A stretch of 64,000 bases of DNA from JBBPZA01 sp963728925 (GCA_963728925.1 CAVSMB010000029.1:447592-511591); one strand, 5' to 3'. Numbered from the stretch's first letter, positions 1 through 9,470 are shown. Numbers and translations: made by a program. Notes: generated by a model not told the origin, from the sequence alone.

Positions 1-1329
1 GAGCGCGCGCTGCTGGTGGACATCCCGAAGGACACACGCGGGATCGACATGCCCCCGCCGGTCCCGACGCCCTTCGACCTCGCCGAGCGGCTCGCGGCCG
101 ACCTCTACGGGTCGGCCCGCACGTGGTTCCTGCACAACGGCTCGACCCAGGGCAACCACTCGCTGTGCCTCGCCCTCGCACCGCCGGGCACGACGGTCGT
201 CGCCCAGCGCAACTCGCACGGGAGCATCGTCGACGGCCTCGTGCTCTCCGGCGGGGTCCCGCGCTGGATGGCGCCCGAGTACGAGACCGAGCTGGCGATG
301 GCCACCGGGGTGACGCCGGAGACGCTCGACGCGGCGCTGGCGTCGGCTCCCGGCGCGCGCGCCGCCTTCGTGGTCTCGCCGACCTACTACGGGATGGCCG
401 CCGACGTGCAGGGCCTCGCGGCCGTCGCCCACGCGCGCGACGCGGCGCTCGTCGTCGACCAGGCGTGGGGGCCGCACTTCGGCTTCCACCCGGGCGTCCC
501 GCCGGCCGCCCTGCGCGAGGGCGCCGACGCCGTGGTCAGCTCGACCCACAAGATCGTCGGCTCACTCACGCAGTCCGCGATGCTCCACGTCGCCCGCGAC
601 GGCCGCATCGACCCCGAGCGCGTCGCCCGCACCGTGCGGCTCACGAGCTCGACCAGTCCCTCGTCGCTGCTGCTCGCGTCGCTGGACTCCGCACGCCGTC
701 AGCTCGCCATCCACGGCCGCGACCTCCTTGGCCGCACGCTCGCCGCGGCGGCGCGGGCGCGCGAGGCGATCGCGGCGATCGAGGGCTGCCGAGTGGTCGG
801 GGAGGAGCTGGTCGGGCCCGGGGTCGCCGGGCACGACCCCATGCGGATCGTCATCGACGTGCGCGGGACGGGCCGCTCGGGCTACGAGGTCTCCGACGCG
901 CTGCGCCGCGGGTCAGACGTCCACGTCGAGCTCGCCACTCACGCCACCATCGTGCTCGTGCTCGGGATCAGCCAGCCGGTGGCCTCGCTGGGCCGCTTCG
1001 CCCACGACCTCGCCGCCGAGCTCGACGAGATCCGCCGGCCCGGGGAGGTCGCCGCGGTGCCACAGCCCTCGGCGGCGACCAATCCCGACGTGGTCGTCGC
1101 CCCGCGCGACGCCTTCCTGGGCGAGGGCGAGGTCCTCGACGTCGACGCCGCCATCGGGCGCGTGTCCGCCGAGGCGATCGCCGGCTACCCACCCGGCATC
1201 CCGGCGCTGCTGCCCGGCGAGCGCATCACCGCGGAGGTCGTCGCCTACCTGCGCGAGCTCGCGGGCTCGGGCGCGCGGCTGCACGGCGCGAGCGACCCGC
1301 GCTTCCGCACCGTCTGGGTCCTTCGGTGA
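1..1329 (+). CDS. Orn/Lys/Arg decarboxylase-family PLP enzyme (5' partial)
   Basis: A fold-type I PLP enzyme of the Orn/Lys/Arg decarboxylase major-domain family. The reading frame is open to base 1 and the first codons already match the conserved core, so the true start lies upstream; the GTG at 16 is probably internal. The early FLHNGSTQGN stretch fits the cofactor phosphate region. VDQAWGPHFGFHP is followed by SSTHKIVGSLTQ, whose Lys codon at 550-552 is the expected Schiff-base lysine. The last 120 codons fit the small C-terminal domain. The substrate cannot be told; in Gram-positive genomes such genes are often called lysine or arginine decarboxylase without proof. The stop overlaps the start of nadC by 4 nt (GTGA), so the two are probably cotranscribed. 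Confidence 0.85.
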   Translation, partial: ERALLVDIPKDTRGIDMPPPVPTPFDLAERLAADLYGSARTWFLHNGSTQGNHSLCLALAPPGTTVVAQRNSHGSIVDGLVLSGGVPRWMAPEYETELAMATGVTPETLDAALASAPGARAAFVVSPTYYGMAADVQGLAAVAHARDAALVVDQAWGPHFGFHPGVPPAALREGADAVVSSTHKIVGSLTQSAMLHVARDGRIDPERVARTVRLTSSTSPSSLLLASLDSARRQLAIHGRDLLGRTLAAAARAREAIAAIEGCRVVGEELVGPGVAGHDPMRIVIDVRGTGRSGYEVSDALRRGSDVHVELATHATIVLVLGISQPVASLGRFAHDLAAELDEIRRPGEVAAVPQPSAATNPDVVVAPRDAFLGEGEVLDVDAAIGRVSAEAIAGYPPGIPALLPGERITAEVVAYLRELAGSGARLHGASDPRFRTVWVLR

Positions 1330-2141
1330 GCGGGGTCGTCGCCCGCGCGCTGGCCGAGGACGTCGGCACGGGCGACGTCACCACCGCGGCGACCGTCGAC
1401 GCGAACGCTCGCGGGCGCGCGACGATCGTCCAAAAGGCGCCCGGGGTGATCTTCGGCCTCGAGCTCGCCGAGGAGGTGTTCCGGGCCCTGGAGCCGGCCG
1501 TCGCCGTCGAGCCCCGGGTGGGCGAGGGCGAGTGGCGCGACGGCGGCGAGGTGATCGTCGTGGAGGGGAGCGCGCGAGCGTTGCTCACCGGCGAGCGGAC
1601 CGCCCTGAACTTCCTCGGGCACCTGTCGGGCATCGCGACGGCGACCGCGCGGGCCGTAGCGGAGGTGCGGGGCACCGGCGTGAAGATCCTCGACACGCGG
1701 AAGACGACACCGGGGCTGCGCGATCTCGAGAAGGCGGCCGTACGCGCCGGCGGCGGCGTCAACCACCGCGCCGGCCTGTACGACGCGATCCTCATCAAGG
1801 AGAACCACGCGGCGCTCGCGGGCGGCCTCGGCGAGGCGGTGCGCCGCGCCCGCGCGACTGCCCCGGAGCTCTCGCTCGAGGTCGAGTGCCGGACCTTCGC
1901 CGAGATCGACGAGGCGCTGGAGGCGGGCGCCCAGCTGCTGCTGCTCGACAACTTCGATCCGCCCGGGCTGGCCCGTGCCGTCGAGCGGATCGCGGGCCGG
2001 GCCGCGACCGAGGCGAGCGGCGGTGTGACGCTCGCCACGCTGGGAGCGGTGGCGTCCACCGGCGTGGACTTCATCTCGCTCGGCGCGCTGACCCACTCGG
2101 CGCCTTCCCTTGACCTCTCTCTCCTGCTCGAGCCGGTCTGA
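1326..2141 (+). CDS. nadC: Nicotinate-nucleotide pyrophosphorylase (carboxylating)
   Basis: NadC converts quinolinate and PRPP to nicotinate mononucleotide, CO2 and PPi in de novo NAD synthesis. The 271 codons match the usual length of about 280. The start is the GTG overlapping the upstream stop as GTGA. Visible landmarks are ARALAEDVGTGDVTT at the N terminus, LTGERTALNFLGHLSGIAT, then DTRKTTPGLRDLEKAAVRAGG with the phosphate- and quinolinate-binding Arg and Lys residues, ILIKENH, and the C-terminal DFISLGALTHSAP. nadA follows after 127 nt on the same strand. The usual third partner, aspartate oxidase (nadB), is not in the window. Confidence 0.95.
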   Translation: MSGVVARALAEDVGTGDVTTAATVDANARGRATIVQKAPGVIFGLELAEEVFRALEPAVAVEPRVGEGEWRDGGEVIVVEGSARALLTGERTALNFLGHLSGIATATARAVAEVRGTGVKILDTRKTTPGLRDLEKAAVRAGGGVNHRAGLYDAILIKENHAALAGGLGEAVRRARATAPELSLEVECRTFAEIDEALEAGAQLLLLDNFDPPGLARAVERIAGRAATEASGGVTLATLGAVASTGVDFISLGALTHSAPSLDLSLLLEPV

Positions 2142-2204
2142 CGAGGGGCGGCCGGCCCGATGAGGGCGGCCGGCCGACGCCCGCAGGAAGGCGGACCGGC
2201 CGCC

Positions 2205-2210
2205 TACAAT
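2205..2210 (+). promoter_or_regulatory. Possible -10 element for nadA
   Basis: TACAAT, a near-perfect -10 hexamer and rare in this GC-rich sequence, lies in the nadC-nadA gap 58 nt before the chosen nadA start. No clear -35 is seen. Just upstream, two direct copies of a GGGCGGCCGGCC motif (about 2146-2157 and 2164-2175) occupy the gap; each contains a self-complementary GGCCGGCC core and could form a hairpin. Confidence 0.4.
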
Positions 2211-2268
2211 GGAGAAGGACCCGGTGCACCCCCTCGGCGCACCGGCCCTCGGACCCGGAGACCGCACG

Positions 2269-3282
2269 ATGAAGACCCTTCCCGTTCTTCCCAACGGCCC
2301 GACCGACGCACCGCTCGTCTCGCTCGAGGACCACGCAGCGCTGCAGCGCGAGATCCGCGCGCTTGCCAAGGAGCGCAACGCGGTGATCCTCGCCCACAAC
2401 TACCAGGTGCCCGAGGTCCAGGCGGTGGCCGACTTCGTCGGCGACTCGCTCGGGCTCTCGCGCCAGGCCGCCGCCACCGACGCCGAAGTGATCGTCTTCT
2501 GCGGCGTGCACTTCATGGCCGAGACCGCGTCGATCCTCGCGCCGGACAAGACGGTGCTCATCCCCGACGCCGATGCCGGCTGCTCGCTGGCCGACTCGAT
2601 CACCGCCGACCAGCTGCGCGAGTGGAAGGCCGCCCACCCCGGCGCGGTCGTCGTCATGTACGTCAACACCTCGGCCGAGGTCAAGGCGGAGACCGACTAC
2701 TGCTGCACCTCCGCCAACGCCGTCGGCGTCGTCGAGCACATCCTGCGCGAGCACGGCCCCGGCACCGAGATCCTCTTCGGCCCCGACATGTTCCTCGGCG
2801 CCTACGTGGAGAAGACGCTCGGCGTGCGCCTGCACGTGTGGGACGGCGAGTGCCACGTGCACGCGGGGATCCGGCCGGCCGACATCACGCAGGTGCGCGC
2901 GCAGCACCCCGACGCGGATTTCCTCATCCATCCCGAGTGCGGCTGCTCGACGAGCGTCATGGAGTACGTCGCCGCCGGCGACGTCGAGGGCGAGGGCGTG
3001 CATATGCTCTCGACCGGTGGGATGCTCGACTACGCCAAGCAGGCCAGGGGCGGGACGGCGATCGTCGCCACCGAGACGGGGATGCTCCACGGCCTGCGCG
3101 AGGCGGCCCCCGACACCGAGTTCATCGCCGCCAACGAGCGCGCAGTGTGCCGCTACATGAAGATGATCACGCTGCCCAAGCTGCGCGACGGGCTGCGCGA
3201 CACGCGCGACCTCGTCAAGGTGCCCGAGGACGTGGCCGACCGCGCGCGGCTCCCGATCGAGCGCATGATCGCCATCTCCTAG
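2269..3282 (+). CDS. nadA: Quinolinate synthase A
   Basis: NadA condenses iminoaspartate with dihydroxyacetone phosphate to quinolinate, the substrate of the neighbouring NadC, using a [4Fe-4S] cluster. I place the start at the ATG preceded by GGAG with 8 nt spacing (MKTLPVLPNG, 337 aa). An in-frame ATG at 2209 would overlap the TACAAT box and is less likely. Visible family motifs include NAVILAHNYQVPEVQ, VIVFCGVHFMAETA with a cluster cysteine, HPECGCSTSVMEY, ATETGMLHGLR and the late ERAVCRYMKMITL cysteine. The stop TAG shares the palindrome CTAG with the stop of the convergent gene on the other strand. Confidence 0.95.
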   Translation: MKTLPVLPNGPTDAPLVSLEDHAALQREIRALAKERNAVILAHNYQVPEVQAVADFVGDSLGLSRQAAATDAEVIVFCGVHFMAETASILAPDKTVLIPDADAGCSLADSITADQLREWKAAHPGAVVVMYVNTSAEVKAETDYCCTSANAVGVVEHILREHGPGTEILFGPDMFLGAYVEKTLGVRLHVWDGECHVHAGIRPADITQVRAQHPDADFLIHPECGCSTSVMEYVAAGDVEGEGVHMLSTGGMLDYAKQARGGTAIVATETGMLHGLREAAPDTEFIAANERAVCRYMKMITLPKLRDGLRDTRDLVKVPEDVADRARLPIERMIAIS

Positions 3283-5429
3283 AGCAGCTCGGCGATCAGC
3301 GTGGCCGCCCGCCCCGCGCCGCCGGGGTCGACCGGGCGGTAGGACGGCGTCGAGGCGATCGCCTCGGCGACGGCGCCGGCCAGAACGTCGGGCGTCGCGT
3401 CCGCGTACTCGAGCCACGACCGCGCGCCGTAGCGGTCAAGCCGGTGGCGGACGTGGAAGCGCTGCTCGAAGTGGCTCGCGAGCGGCAACGCGACGAACGG
3501 GCGCCCGGAGGCGACGAGCTCCATGGTCGTGGTCAAGCCGCCCTGCACGACCGCCACGTCACAGGCAGCCAGGTGGCGATGGAGCTCGTGGACGTAGCCG
3601 CGCACCTCCAGGCCGTCGGCGGACGGCAGGCTCGCCGGGTCGATGCGCGGGCCGGTGACGGCGATCGTCCGCAGGCCCGGCACCCGCTCGCGCGCGAGCG
3701 GAAGCGCCTCGATCACGCGCTTTAGCAGCGGCGCGCCGACGCCTGAGCCGCCGACCGCCACGAGGCACAACGGCTCCTCGCCGTAGCCGAGCTCCGCACG
3801 CAGCGCGGAGCGGTCGGTCAGCGTGCGCAGGTCGAAGCCGGGTACGTAGCCCGCGAAGGCGTAGTGGCGCTCGGTCCATGCCCGGATGTCCGGCAGTCCC
3901 GGGCCGAAGCTCGCCGGCACGATGTCCTCCGCGTCTCCGACGAAGATCGCGCGATCGCGAACGCGTGGATAGCGCTCGACGTGCTCGATCGTCTCGGCGT
4001 TGTAGTCGGCGGTCAGCATCGCCTCGTGCTCGTCGCCGGCGGGCATCGGCAGGTAGCCGACGAAGTCGGTCAGCCACACGTAGGGCGCTGACTTGCGCTC
4101 GGGGTTCTCGTGGAGGAAGTGGTCGATCTCCCAGCCCTCGTCGGCTATCCAGAGATCGAAGGGCTCGTCGTGCACGAGCTCGTCGAAGACCATGTAGTTC
4201 GCGCAGAGGATCTCGTCCATGCGCCGCAGGGCCTGGAAGGCGTGGAGGTCGTGCTCGCCCGCCTCGCGGTCGATGTGCGCCGCTTCGCCGGCGAGCTGCG
4301 CGCTTGCCGGGTGGATCGTCTCCCCGCGCGCCTCGAGCACGGTCGTGACCGGCTCCTGCGCGAGCCAGTGGACCTCGAGCCCTGGTGCGCGGCGGCGCAG
4401 CTCGTCGGCGATCGCGACGTCGCGCCACGCGTGGCCGAGCCCGATCGGCGAGGACACGAACAGCGCGCGTCGGGGCCGCTGCCCGGCGCGCCTCCAGGTC
4501 CGCTCGCGCGGCGGGGCGGCCGCGACGCGGCGGGCGAAGTCGCCGAGGAGCAGGTTGACGCGGATGGGGTCGCGCCCGTGGGGACAGTGTCCCGAGCCCT
4601 CGAGGCGAACGAGCTCGCCCCCGGTCAGCTCGGCCACTCGCTCGCCGCGCGCGACGGGGACGATGGCGTCCTCGGTGCCGTGCACAACGAGGACGGGGCA
4701 CGCCATTTCGGTGCACAGCGCCTCGACGGCCCCCACCGCGCCGAATCCCGAGTTTCCCTCGGCCATCGTCAGCGTGAGCACCTCGGGCGTCGAGTCAAGT
4801 CCCCACGCGACCGCGTCCTCTCGCTGCTTGGTCGAATGCGGCTCGCAGAAGACCAGGCCGAAGAAGAGCTCGAGGAAGCCGCGGTGGTCGGCAAGCCACG
4901 GCGGCGAGACCGACCGAGCCCACTCCTCGACCGCCTCGGGCTCGTCGTGGAACCAGTACGCCGCCACCACCTGAGTGTCCGTGGTCAGAAGCGGCACGGT
5001 GGGGGAGATGAGGAAGAGCCCGTCGACGCGCTCGGGGTGCGCGCCGGCGAGCATGAGCGCCCGCATGGCGCCGCGGGAGAGGCCGACGACGCACGCCGAG
5101 GCGACGCCCGCCGCGTCGAGCACCGCGACGGCGTCCTCGACGTACTGCGCCGCTGCGTACGCGGCCGGGTCGCGCGGCCAGTCGGAGAGCCCGTTGCCGC
5201 GCCCGTCGAAGGTCACGGTCCGGAAGTGGCGCGCAAGGAAGGGGACCTGCGCCTTCCAGGTCCGCGAGTGCACGATCGACCACGGGGGCAGGAGCAGCAC
5301 CGCGGGCCCGGTTTCGCCGTAGGCCTCCCAGTGGACGGCGACGCCGTCGCGCTCGACGACGCCCTGCTCGTCGGGAAGCCGGGCGGGGGTCCCGGTGTCG
5401 CTCCGGCCCACGCGGTCGATCGTACTCAT
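3279..5429 (-). CDS. Alpha/beta hydrolase - glycosyltransferase fusion protein
   Basis: A 716-aa two-domain protein. Residues about 1-285 are an alpha/beta hydrolase: oxyanion region LLLPPWSIVHS, nucleophile in GLSRG (Ser118), acid in HGTEDAIVP and histidine in GSGHCPHGRDP. Residues about 300-716 resemble a GT-B glycosyltransferase of the MurG/UGT type, with FVSSPIGLGHAWRD at its N terminus, CLVAVGGSGVGAPLL at the domain boundary and the C-terminal donor-site region VVQGGLTTTMELVASGRPFVALPL. The start ATG overlaps the upstream methyltransferase stop by 4 nt. No membrane segment or signal peptide is seen. The substrate is unknown; linkage to a methyltransferase suggests tailoring of a small molecule, which is inference. 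The single frame is continuous, so this is not two genes. Confidence 0.8.
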   Translation of the reverse strand: MSTIDRVGRSDTGTPARLPDEQGVVERDGVAVHWEAYGETGPAVLLLPPWSIVHSRTWKAQVPFLARHFRTVTFDGRGNGLSDWPRDPAAYAAAQYVEDAVAVLDAAGVASACVVGLSRGAMRALMLAGAHPERVDGLFLISPTVPLLTTDTQVVAAYWFHDEPEAVEEWARSVSPPWLADHRGFLELFFGLVFCEPHSTKQREDAVAWGLDSTPEVLTLTMAEGNSGFGAVGAVEALCTEMACPVLVVHGTEDAIVPVARGERVAELTGGELVRLEGSGHCPHGRDPIRVNLLLGDFARRVAAAPPRERTWRRAGQRPRRALFVSSPIGLGHAWRDVAIADELRRRAPGLEVHWLAQEPVTTVLEARGETIHPASAQLAGEAAHIDREAGEHDLHAFQALRRMDEILCANYMVFDELVHDEPFDLWIADEGWEIDHFLHENPERKSAPYVWLTDFVGYLPMPAGDEHEAMLTADYNAETIEHVERYPRVRDRAIFVGDAEDIVPASFGPGLPDIRAWTERHYAFAGYVPGFDLRTLTDRSALRAELGYGEEPLCLVAVGGSGVGAPLLKRVIEALPLARERVPGLRTIAVTGPRIDPASLPSADGLEVRGYVHELHRHLAACDVAVVQGGLTTTMELVASGRPFVALPLASHFEQRFHVRHRLDRYGARSWLEYADATPDVLAGAVAEAIASTPSYRPVDPGGAGRAATLIAELL

Positions 5430-6529
5430 GGCCGCGCTTCGAACACCAGGTTGAACGGCGTCTCGGCGGCGCGGCGGAAGCGCGTCAGCCCGGCCGCGGA
5501 GACCACGTCGCCGATCCTCGCCTCGCCCGCCTGGGCGCCGAGCGCGAGCCCGACCTCCTGAGACAGCGACGCCGGCGTGCACAGGAACGTCGAGAACCCG
5601 TAGTAGGCGCGGCCGACCGGGTTGAGGTTGTCCTCGACGCGGTCGCCCGCCATCGGCTCGACGATCAGCCACGTCCCGTCGGGCGCGAGCGACTCGCGGA
5701 TCCGCCGCGCGGCGCCCACCGGATCGCCCATGTCGTGCAGGCAGTCGAACGTCGTCACGAGGTCGTAGCCCTCGCCCGGGTGCGCCGCGGCGGGGGCGGT
5801 GGTGAGCTCGACGCGATCGGCGACGCCTGCCTCCTCCGCTCGCCGGCGCGCGGTCTCGATCGAGCCCTCGTGGTAGTCGGAGCCCACGAACGTCGACTTC
5901 GGGAACCCCTGCGCCATGAGGATCGTCGAGGAGCCGTGACCACAGCCGATGTCGGCGACCCTGGCGCCGGCCTCGAGCTTCTCGATCACGCCATCGAGCG
6001 CCGGCAGCCACGCTGGGATGAGGTTGGCGTTGTAGCCGGGCCGGAAGAAGCGCTCACAGCCCTCGAACACGTCGTGGTTGTGCTCGTGCCACCCGACGCC
6101 TTCGCCGGTGCGCGCCGACTCCGTGATGCGCGGGGAGTCGATCACCGTCCCCAGCGCGATCTGGAAGAAGCCCGGCAGGTAGGCCGGGCTCTGGTCGTCC
6201 GTGAGGGCGACGGCCTGCTCAGGCGGGAGCGTGTAGGTGCCGTCGGCCGGCTCGTAGTCGACGTAGCCGCCGGCGGCCTGGGCGTTCAGCCACTCGCGGA
6301 CGTAGCGCTCGGCGACGCCACTGCGCCGCGCGAGCTCGACCGGGGTCAGCCCCCCGGCGCCGGCCATCGCGCGGTACAGGCCGAGCTTGTCGCCCATGAC
6401 GACGAGCGCTGCGTTGAGGGTCGCTCCAACTTCGCCGACGGCGCCGAAGACGAACTGCTCGAGCTTGGCCTCGTCGATCGCGGCGGGCTGGGCCGCGTCG
6501 ACCGCGGCGGGCTGTTCGATGGTGGCCAT
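5426..6529 (-). CDS. SAM-dependent methyltransferase with N-terminal winged helix (Rv2258c-like)
   Basis: A 367-aa class I methyltransferase. Residues about 20-105 form a winged-helix-like domain (LTPVELARRSGVAERYVREWL), as in the Rv2258c family. The SAM-binding motif is VADIGCGHGSS near residues 191-201, followed by VGSDYHEGSIE and FDCLHDMGDP. The start is well supported: GAGGAGG lies 6 nt before the ATG, one of the strongest ribosome sites in the window. It is translationally coupled (ATGA overlap) to the hydrolase-glycosyltransferase fusion and divergent from the LuxR-type regulator, which may control both. The methyl acceptor is unknown. Confidence 0.88.
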   Translation of the reverse strand: MATIEQPAAVDAAQPAAIDEAKLEQFVFGAVGEVGATLNAALVVMGDKLGLYRAMAGAGGLTPVELARRSGVAERYVREWLNAQAAGGYVDYEPADGTYTLPPEQAVALTDDQSPAYLPGFFQIALGTVIDSPRITESARTGEGVGWHEHNHDVFEGCERFFRPGYNANLIPAWLPALDGVIEKLEAGARVADIGCGHGSSTILMAQGFPKSTFVGSDYHEGSIETARRRAEEAGVADRVELTTAPAAAHPGEGYDLVTTFDCLHDMGDPVGAARRIRESLAPDGTWLIVEPMAGDRVEDNLNPVGRAYYGFSTFLCTPASLSQEVGLALGAQAGEARIGDVVSAAGLTRFRRAAETPFNLVFEARP

Positions 6530-6660
6530 GCAATGCCTCCTCAGGACGGGATTTCCGCGACCGTAGGGGCGCGCGCTCGCCGTCGCGTCAGGGGGCCACC
6601 TAGTTCTGTCGCGCGGGGCGCCCGGTCGCATCAGGGGTGGTGAGGCGTCAGACTCGGCCC

Positions 6661-9408
6661 ATGTTGCTGGGCCGCGACGAGGAGCGGCTGGCGCTGGACC
6701 GCGTGCTGGCGGGGGCCCGGGAGGGTCACAGCGGCGTGCTGGCGCTGGTCGGCGAGCCGGGGATCGGCAAGACCGCGCTGCTCGACTACACGGCCGAGAA
6801 CGCGCAGGGAATGCGGGTGGTGCGCGCCCGCGGGATCCAGTCCGAGGCCGAAGTCCCCTTCGCCGGGCTGGCCGATCTGCTGCGACCCGCGCTGGACGCG
6901 CTTGAGCGCATCCCGGCGCCCCAGGGCGTTGCCCTCGCCGGTGCGCTCGCGCTGGCGCCGGCCAGCGCGCAGGACCGCTTCGCGGTCGGGGCGGCGACGC
7001 TGAGCCTGCTCTCCGCGTGGGCCGAGGACGCGCCGCTCGCGCTGCTGGTGGACGACGCCCACCTGCTCGACGGTTCAAGCGCGGAGGCGCTCCTCTTCGC
7101 CGCCCGCCGGCTGATCGCCGACCCCATCGCGCTCGTGCTCGCCGTGCGGGAGGGCGAGCCGTCGCTGCTCGACGGCGCCGACCTGCGCGTCCTGCGCCTC
7201 GGCGGGCTCGACCGCGCCGATGCGGCGGCCCTCCTGCACCCGGCCGACGTCCCCGGGGAGGTCGTCGAGCGCCTCTATCGCGCCACCGCTGGGAACCCGC
7301 TCGCCCTGCTCGAGCTCGCGCCCGATGCGGCGCGGCTGTCGGCCGGCCCGGTCGCCGGCCCGGTGCCGCTTTCCACGAGCATCGCCGCCGCGTACGTGCG
7401 GCGCCTCGAGCGGCTGCCCGAGGCCACCCGTCGGGTGCTCGTCCTCGCTGCCGCGAGCGACGCCGGCGACCTCGCGGTCCTCTCGCGCGCGGCGTCCTCG
7501 CTCGGGGTCGCGCTCGGCGACCTCGTGCCCGCCGAGGAGGCGCACCTGCTCTCGCTCGAGGACGGCGAGGTCGAGTTCCGTCATCCGCTCGTGCGCTCAG
7601 CCGTCTACGCGGACGCCTCGGCCCACCAGCGTCGCGAGGCGCACGCCGCCGTGGCGGCCGCGCTCCCCGACCGCGAGGCCGACCGGCGCGCGTGGCACCT
7701 GGCCGCCGCCGCCGTCGGGCCGGACGACCGCGCCTCGGCAGCGCTGGCGGCGGCCGGCGCGCGGGCCTGCGAGCGAAGCGCCTACGTGGTCGCCGCCGCG
7801 ACTTTCGAGCGCGGCGCCCGGATCGCGAGCTCGGACGACGCGCGAGGCCGGCTGCTCTTCTCGGCCGCCGACGCGGCATGGCTCGGGGGAGACGCACGGC
7901 GGACCGTCGCGCTCCTCGGCGAGGCGCGCGAGCACGCTCTCGATCCCGTGCTCGTGGCTCGGATCGAGCAGCTGCGCGGCTACGTCGCGATGCGGCGTGG
8001 GCCGGTCATGGACGGCTATCGGGTCATCGTCGCGGCGGCGGAGGAGGTCGCGAGCAGCGATCCGGACCTCGCGGTGGTGATGCTGGCTGATGCCGTCCAG
8101 GGCTGCCTTTACTCGGGCGACACCGCGGCGATGGTCGCCGCGGCCGAACGCGCCGTCGCCCTCGCGCAGGGCGAGGTGTCCACCCGCGCGGCCTTCCTCG
8201 CCGCCCTCGCGCACGGGATGGCGCTCGTGGCCGACGGAGAGGGTGAGTCCGGGCCGGCGGCGGTGCGCCGCGCGGTCGCGATCCTCGAGGCCTCCGACGA
8301 GCTGCGCGACGACGCCCGGTTGCTCGCCTGGGCCGCGCTCGGGCCGCTGTTCCTTCGCGAGGCCGGTGCGGGCCGTCGGCTGATCGAGCATGCCCTCGAC
8401 CGGGCGCGCGGGGAGGTGGCGGTCGGCATCCTGCCGAGCCTCCTGCACCAACTTGCCCGCGACCAGTCGACGACAGACCAGTGGGCGGCCGCCGAGGCGA
8501 ACTACGACGAGGCGATCCATCTCGCGCGCGAGACCGGCCAGCGGTCAGAGCTCGGGGCGGCGCTGGCCGGCCTTGCCTGGCTCGAGGCCCGGCAGGGCAG
8601 GGAGGGGGCGTGCCGCGACCACGCCGAGCAGGCGGCGGAACTGAGCGAGGAGCTCGGCATGGGGTTCTACGCCGCGTGGGTCTTCCAAGCGCTCGGCGAC
8701 CTCGAGGTCGGCCTCGGGCGCCCGGCGTCGGCCGCTCCCCACTACGAAGCCCAGGTCGGGCACCTGCGTGCGCGGGGCTTCGTCGATGTCGACCTCTCAC
8801 CGGCGCCGGAGCTCGTGGACGCCTACTTGCGCCTGGGCCGTACCGACGAGGCCGCTGCGGCGGCCCGCGGCTACGTCGCCGAGGCCGAGGCTAAGGGGCA
8901 GCCGTGGGCGCTCGCACGGGCGGCGCGCTGCCGTGGCCTGGTCGCGGGTAAGGACGGCGAGGCTCAGGCGTGCTTCGAGGAGGCGCTTCGCCACCACGAG
9001 CGCAGTCCCGACCTCTTCGAGGCGGGGCGGACGAGGCTTGCCTACGGCGCGCACCTGCGGCGGGCGCGCAAGCGCGTGCGAGCACGCGAGGAGCTGCGGG
9101 CGGCGATCGAGGTCTTCGAGCGCCTGGGGGCCCAGCCGTGGGCGGAGCAGGCGGGCGCGGAGCTCGCCGCGACGGGCGAGACCGCGCGACGGCGCCACCC
9201 GGGCTCGCTCGACGAGCTCACGCCGCAGGAGCTCCAGGTGGCGCGGTTGCTGGCGGACGGCAAGACGACGCGCGAGGCGGCCGCGGCCGTCTTCCTCAGC
9301 CCCAAGACGGTGGAGTACCACCTCCGTCACGTCTACCGCAAGCTCGCGATCAACTCGCGCGAGCAGCTCGTCGAGGCGTTCGCGCCGGGTCGGCCGCCGG
9401 CCCCTTGA
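6661..9408 (+). CDS. Large LuxR-family regulator with AAA ATPase domain (LAL type)
   Basis: A 915-aa transcriptional regulator of the large ATP-binding LuxR (LAL) class. The N terminus LLGRDEERLALDRVL leads to a Walker A GEPGIGKTALLDY, a Walker B LALLVDDAHLLDG and the usual winged-helix region. The middle 500 residues are Ala-rich helical repeats of TPR type. The C terminus is a GerE/LuxR helix-turn-helix, from LTPQELQVARLLADGKTTREA to KTVEYHLRHVYRKL. I chose the ATG at 6661 because the family begins about here; a GTG at 6637 is in frame. A CAGACT hexamer 6 nt upstream resembles the -10 boxes seen elsewhere. Its divergent position makes the methyltransferase operon a plausible target (inference). 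Confidence 0.9.
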   Translation: MLLGRDEERLALDRVLAGAREGHSGVLALVGEPGIGKTALLDYTAENAQGMRVVRARGIQSEAEVPFAGLADLLRPALDALERIPAPQGVALAGALALAPASAQDRFAVGAATLSLLSAWAEDAPLALLVDDAHLLDGSSAEALLFAARRLIADPIALVLAVREGEPSLLDGADLRVLRLGGLDRADAAALLHPADVPGEVVERLYRATAGNPLALLELAPDAARLSAGPVAGPVPLSTSIAAAYVRRLERLPEATRRVLVLAAASDAGDLAVLSRAASSLGVALGDLVPAEEAHLLSLEDGEVEFRHPLVRSAVYADASAHQRREAHAAVAAALPDREADRRAWHLAAAAVGPDDRASAALAAAGARACERSAYVVAAATFERGARIASSDDARGRLLFSAADAAWLGGDARRTVALLGEAREHALDPVLVARIEQLRGYVAMRRGPVMDGYRVIVAAAEEVASSDPDLAVVMLADAVQGCLYSGDTAAMVAAAERAVALAQGEVSTRAAFLAALAHGMALVADGEGESGPAAVRRAVAILEASDELRDDARLLAWAALGPLFLREAGAGRRLIEHALDRARGEVAVGILPSLLHQLARDQSTTDQWAAAEANYDEAIHLARETGQRSELGAALAGLAWLEARQGREGACRDHAEQAAELSEELGMGFYAAWVFQALGDLEVGLGRPASAAPHYEAQVGHLRARGFVDVDLSPAPELVDAYLRLGRTDEAAAAARGYVAEAEAKGQPWALARAARCRGLVAGKDGEAQACFEEALRHHERSPDLFEAGRTRLAYGAHLRRARKRVRAREELRAAIEVFERLGAQPWAEQAGAELAATGETARRRHPGSLDELTPQELQVARLLADGKTTREAAAAVFLSPKTVEYHLRHVYRKLAINSREQLVEAFAPGRPPAP

Positions 9409-9414
9409 CACGAC

Positions 9415-9444
9415 GAGGCCGGCCCCGCCTTGAGGGCCGGCCTC
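9415..9444 (+). terminator. Hairpin terminator after the LuxR-type regulator
   Basis: A perfect 11-bp stem, GAGGCCGGCCC paired with GGGCCGGCCTC, with an 8-nt loop. It lies 6 nt after the regulator's stop codon. There is no U tract, as is common in GC-rich actinobacteria. Confidence 0.75.
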
Positions 9445-9470
9445 GGTGTATGGCTGCCTCGAGGGCGCCG

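Noticed and set aside
123..2113. Long Arg/Pro-rich open frames overlapping the first two genes on both strands
   Set aside because: GC-rich coding DNA keeps alternative frames open. These have no family resemblance and are shadows of the decarboxylase and nadC.
2209..2268. Upstream ATG (2209) as the nadA start
   Set aside because: It overlaps a TACAAT box and adds a nonconserved leader; ATG 2269 has GGAG at 8 nt.
3160..5561. Plus-strand open frames across the hydrolase-glycosyltransferase gene
   Set aside because: Composition is antisense-like and no motif is seen, while the minus strand has a complete two-domain protein.
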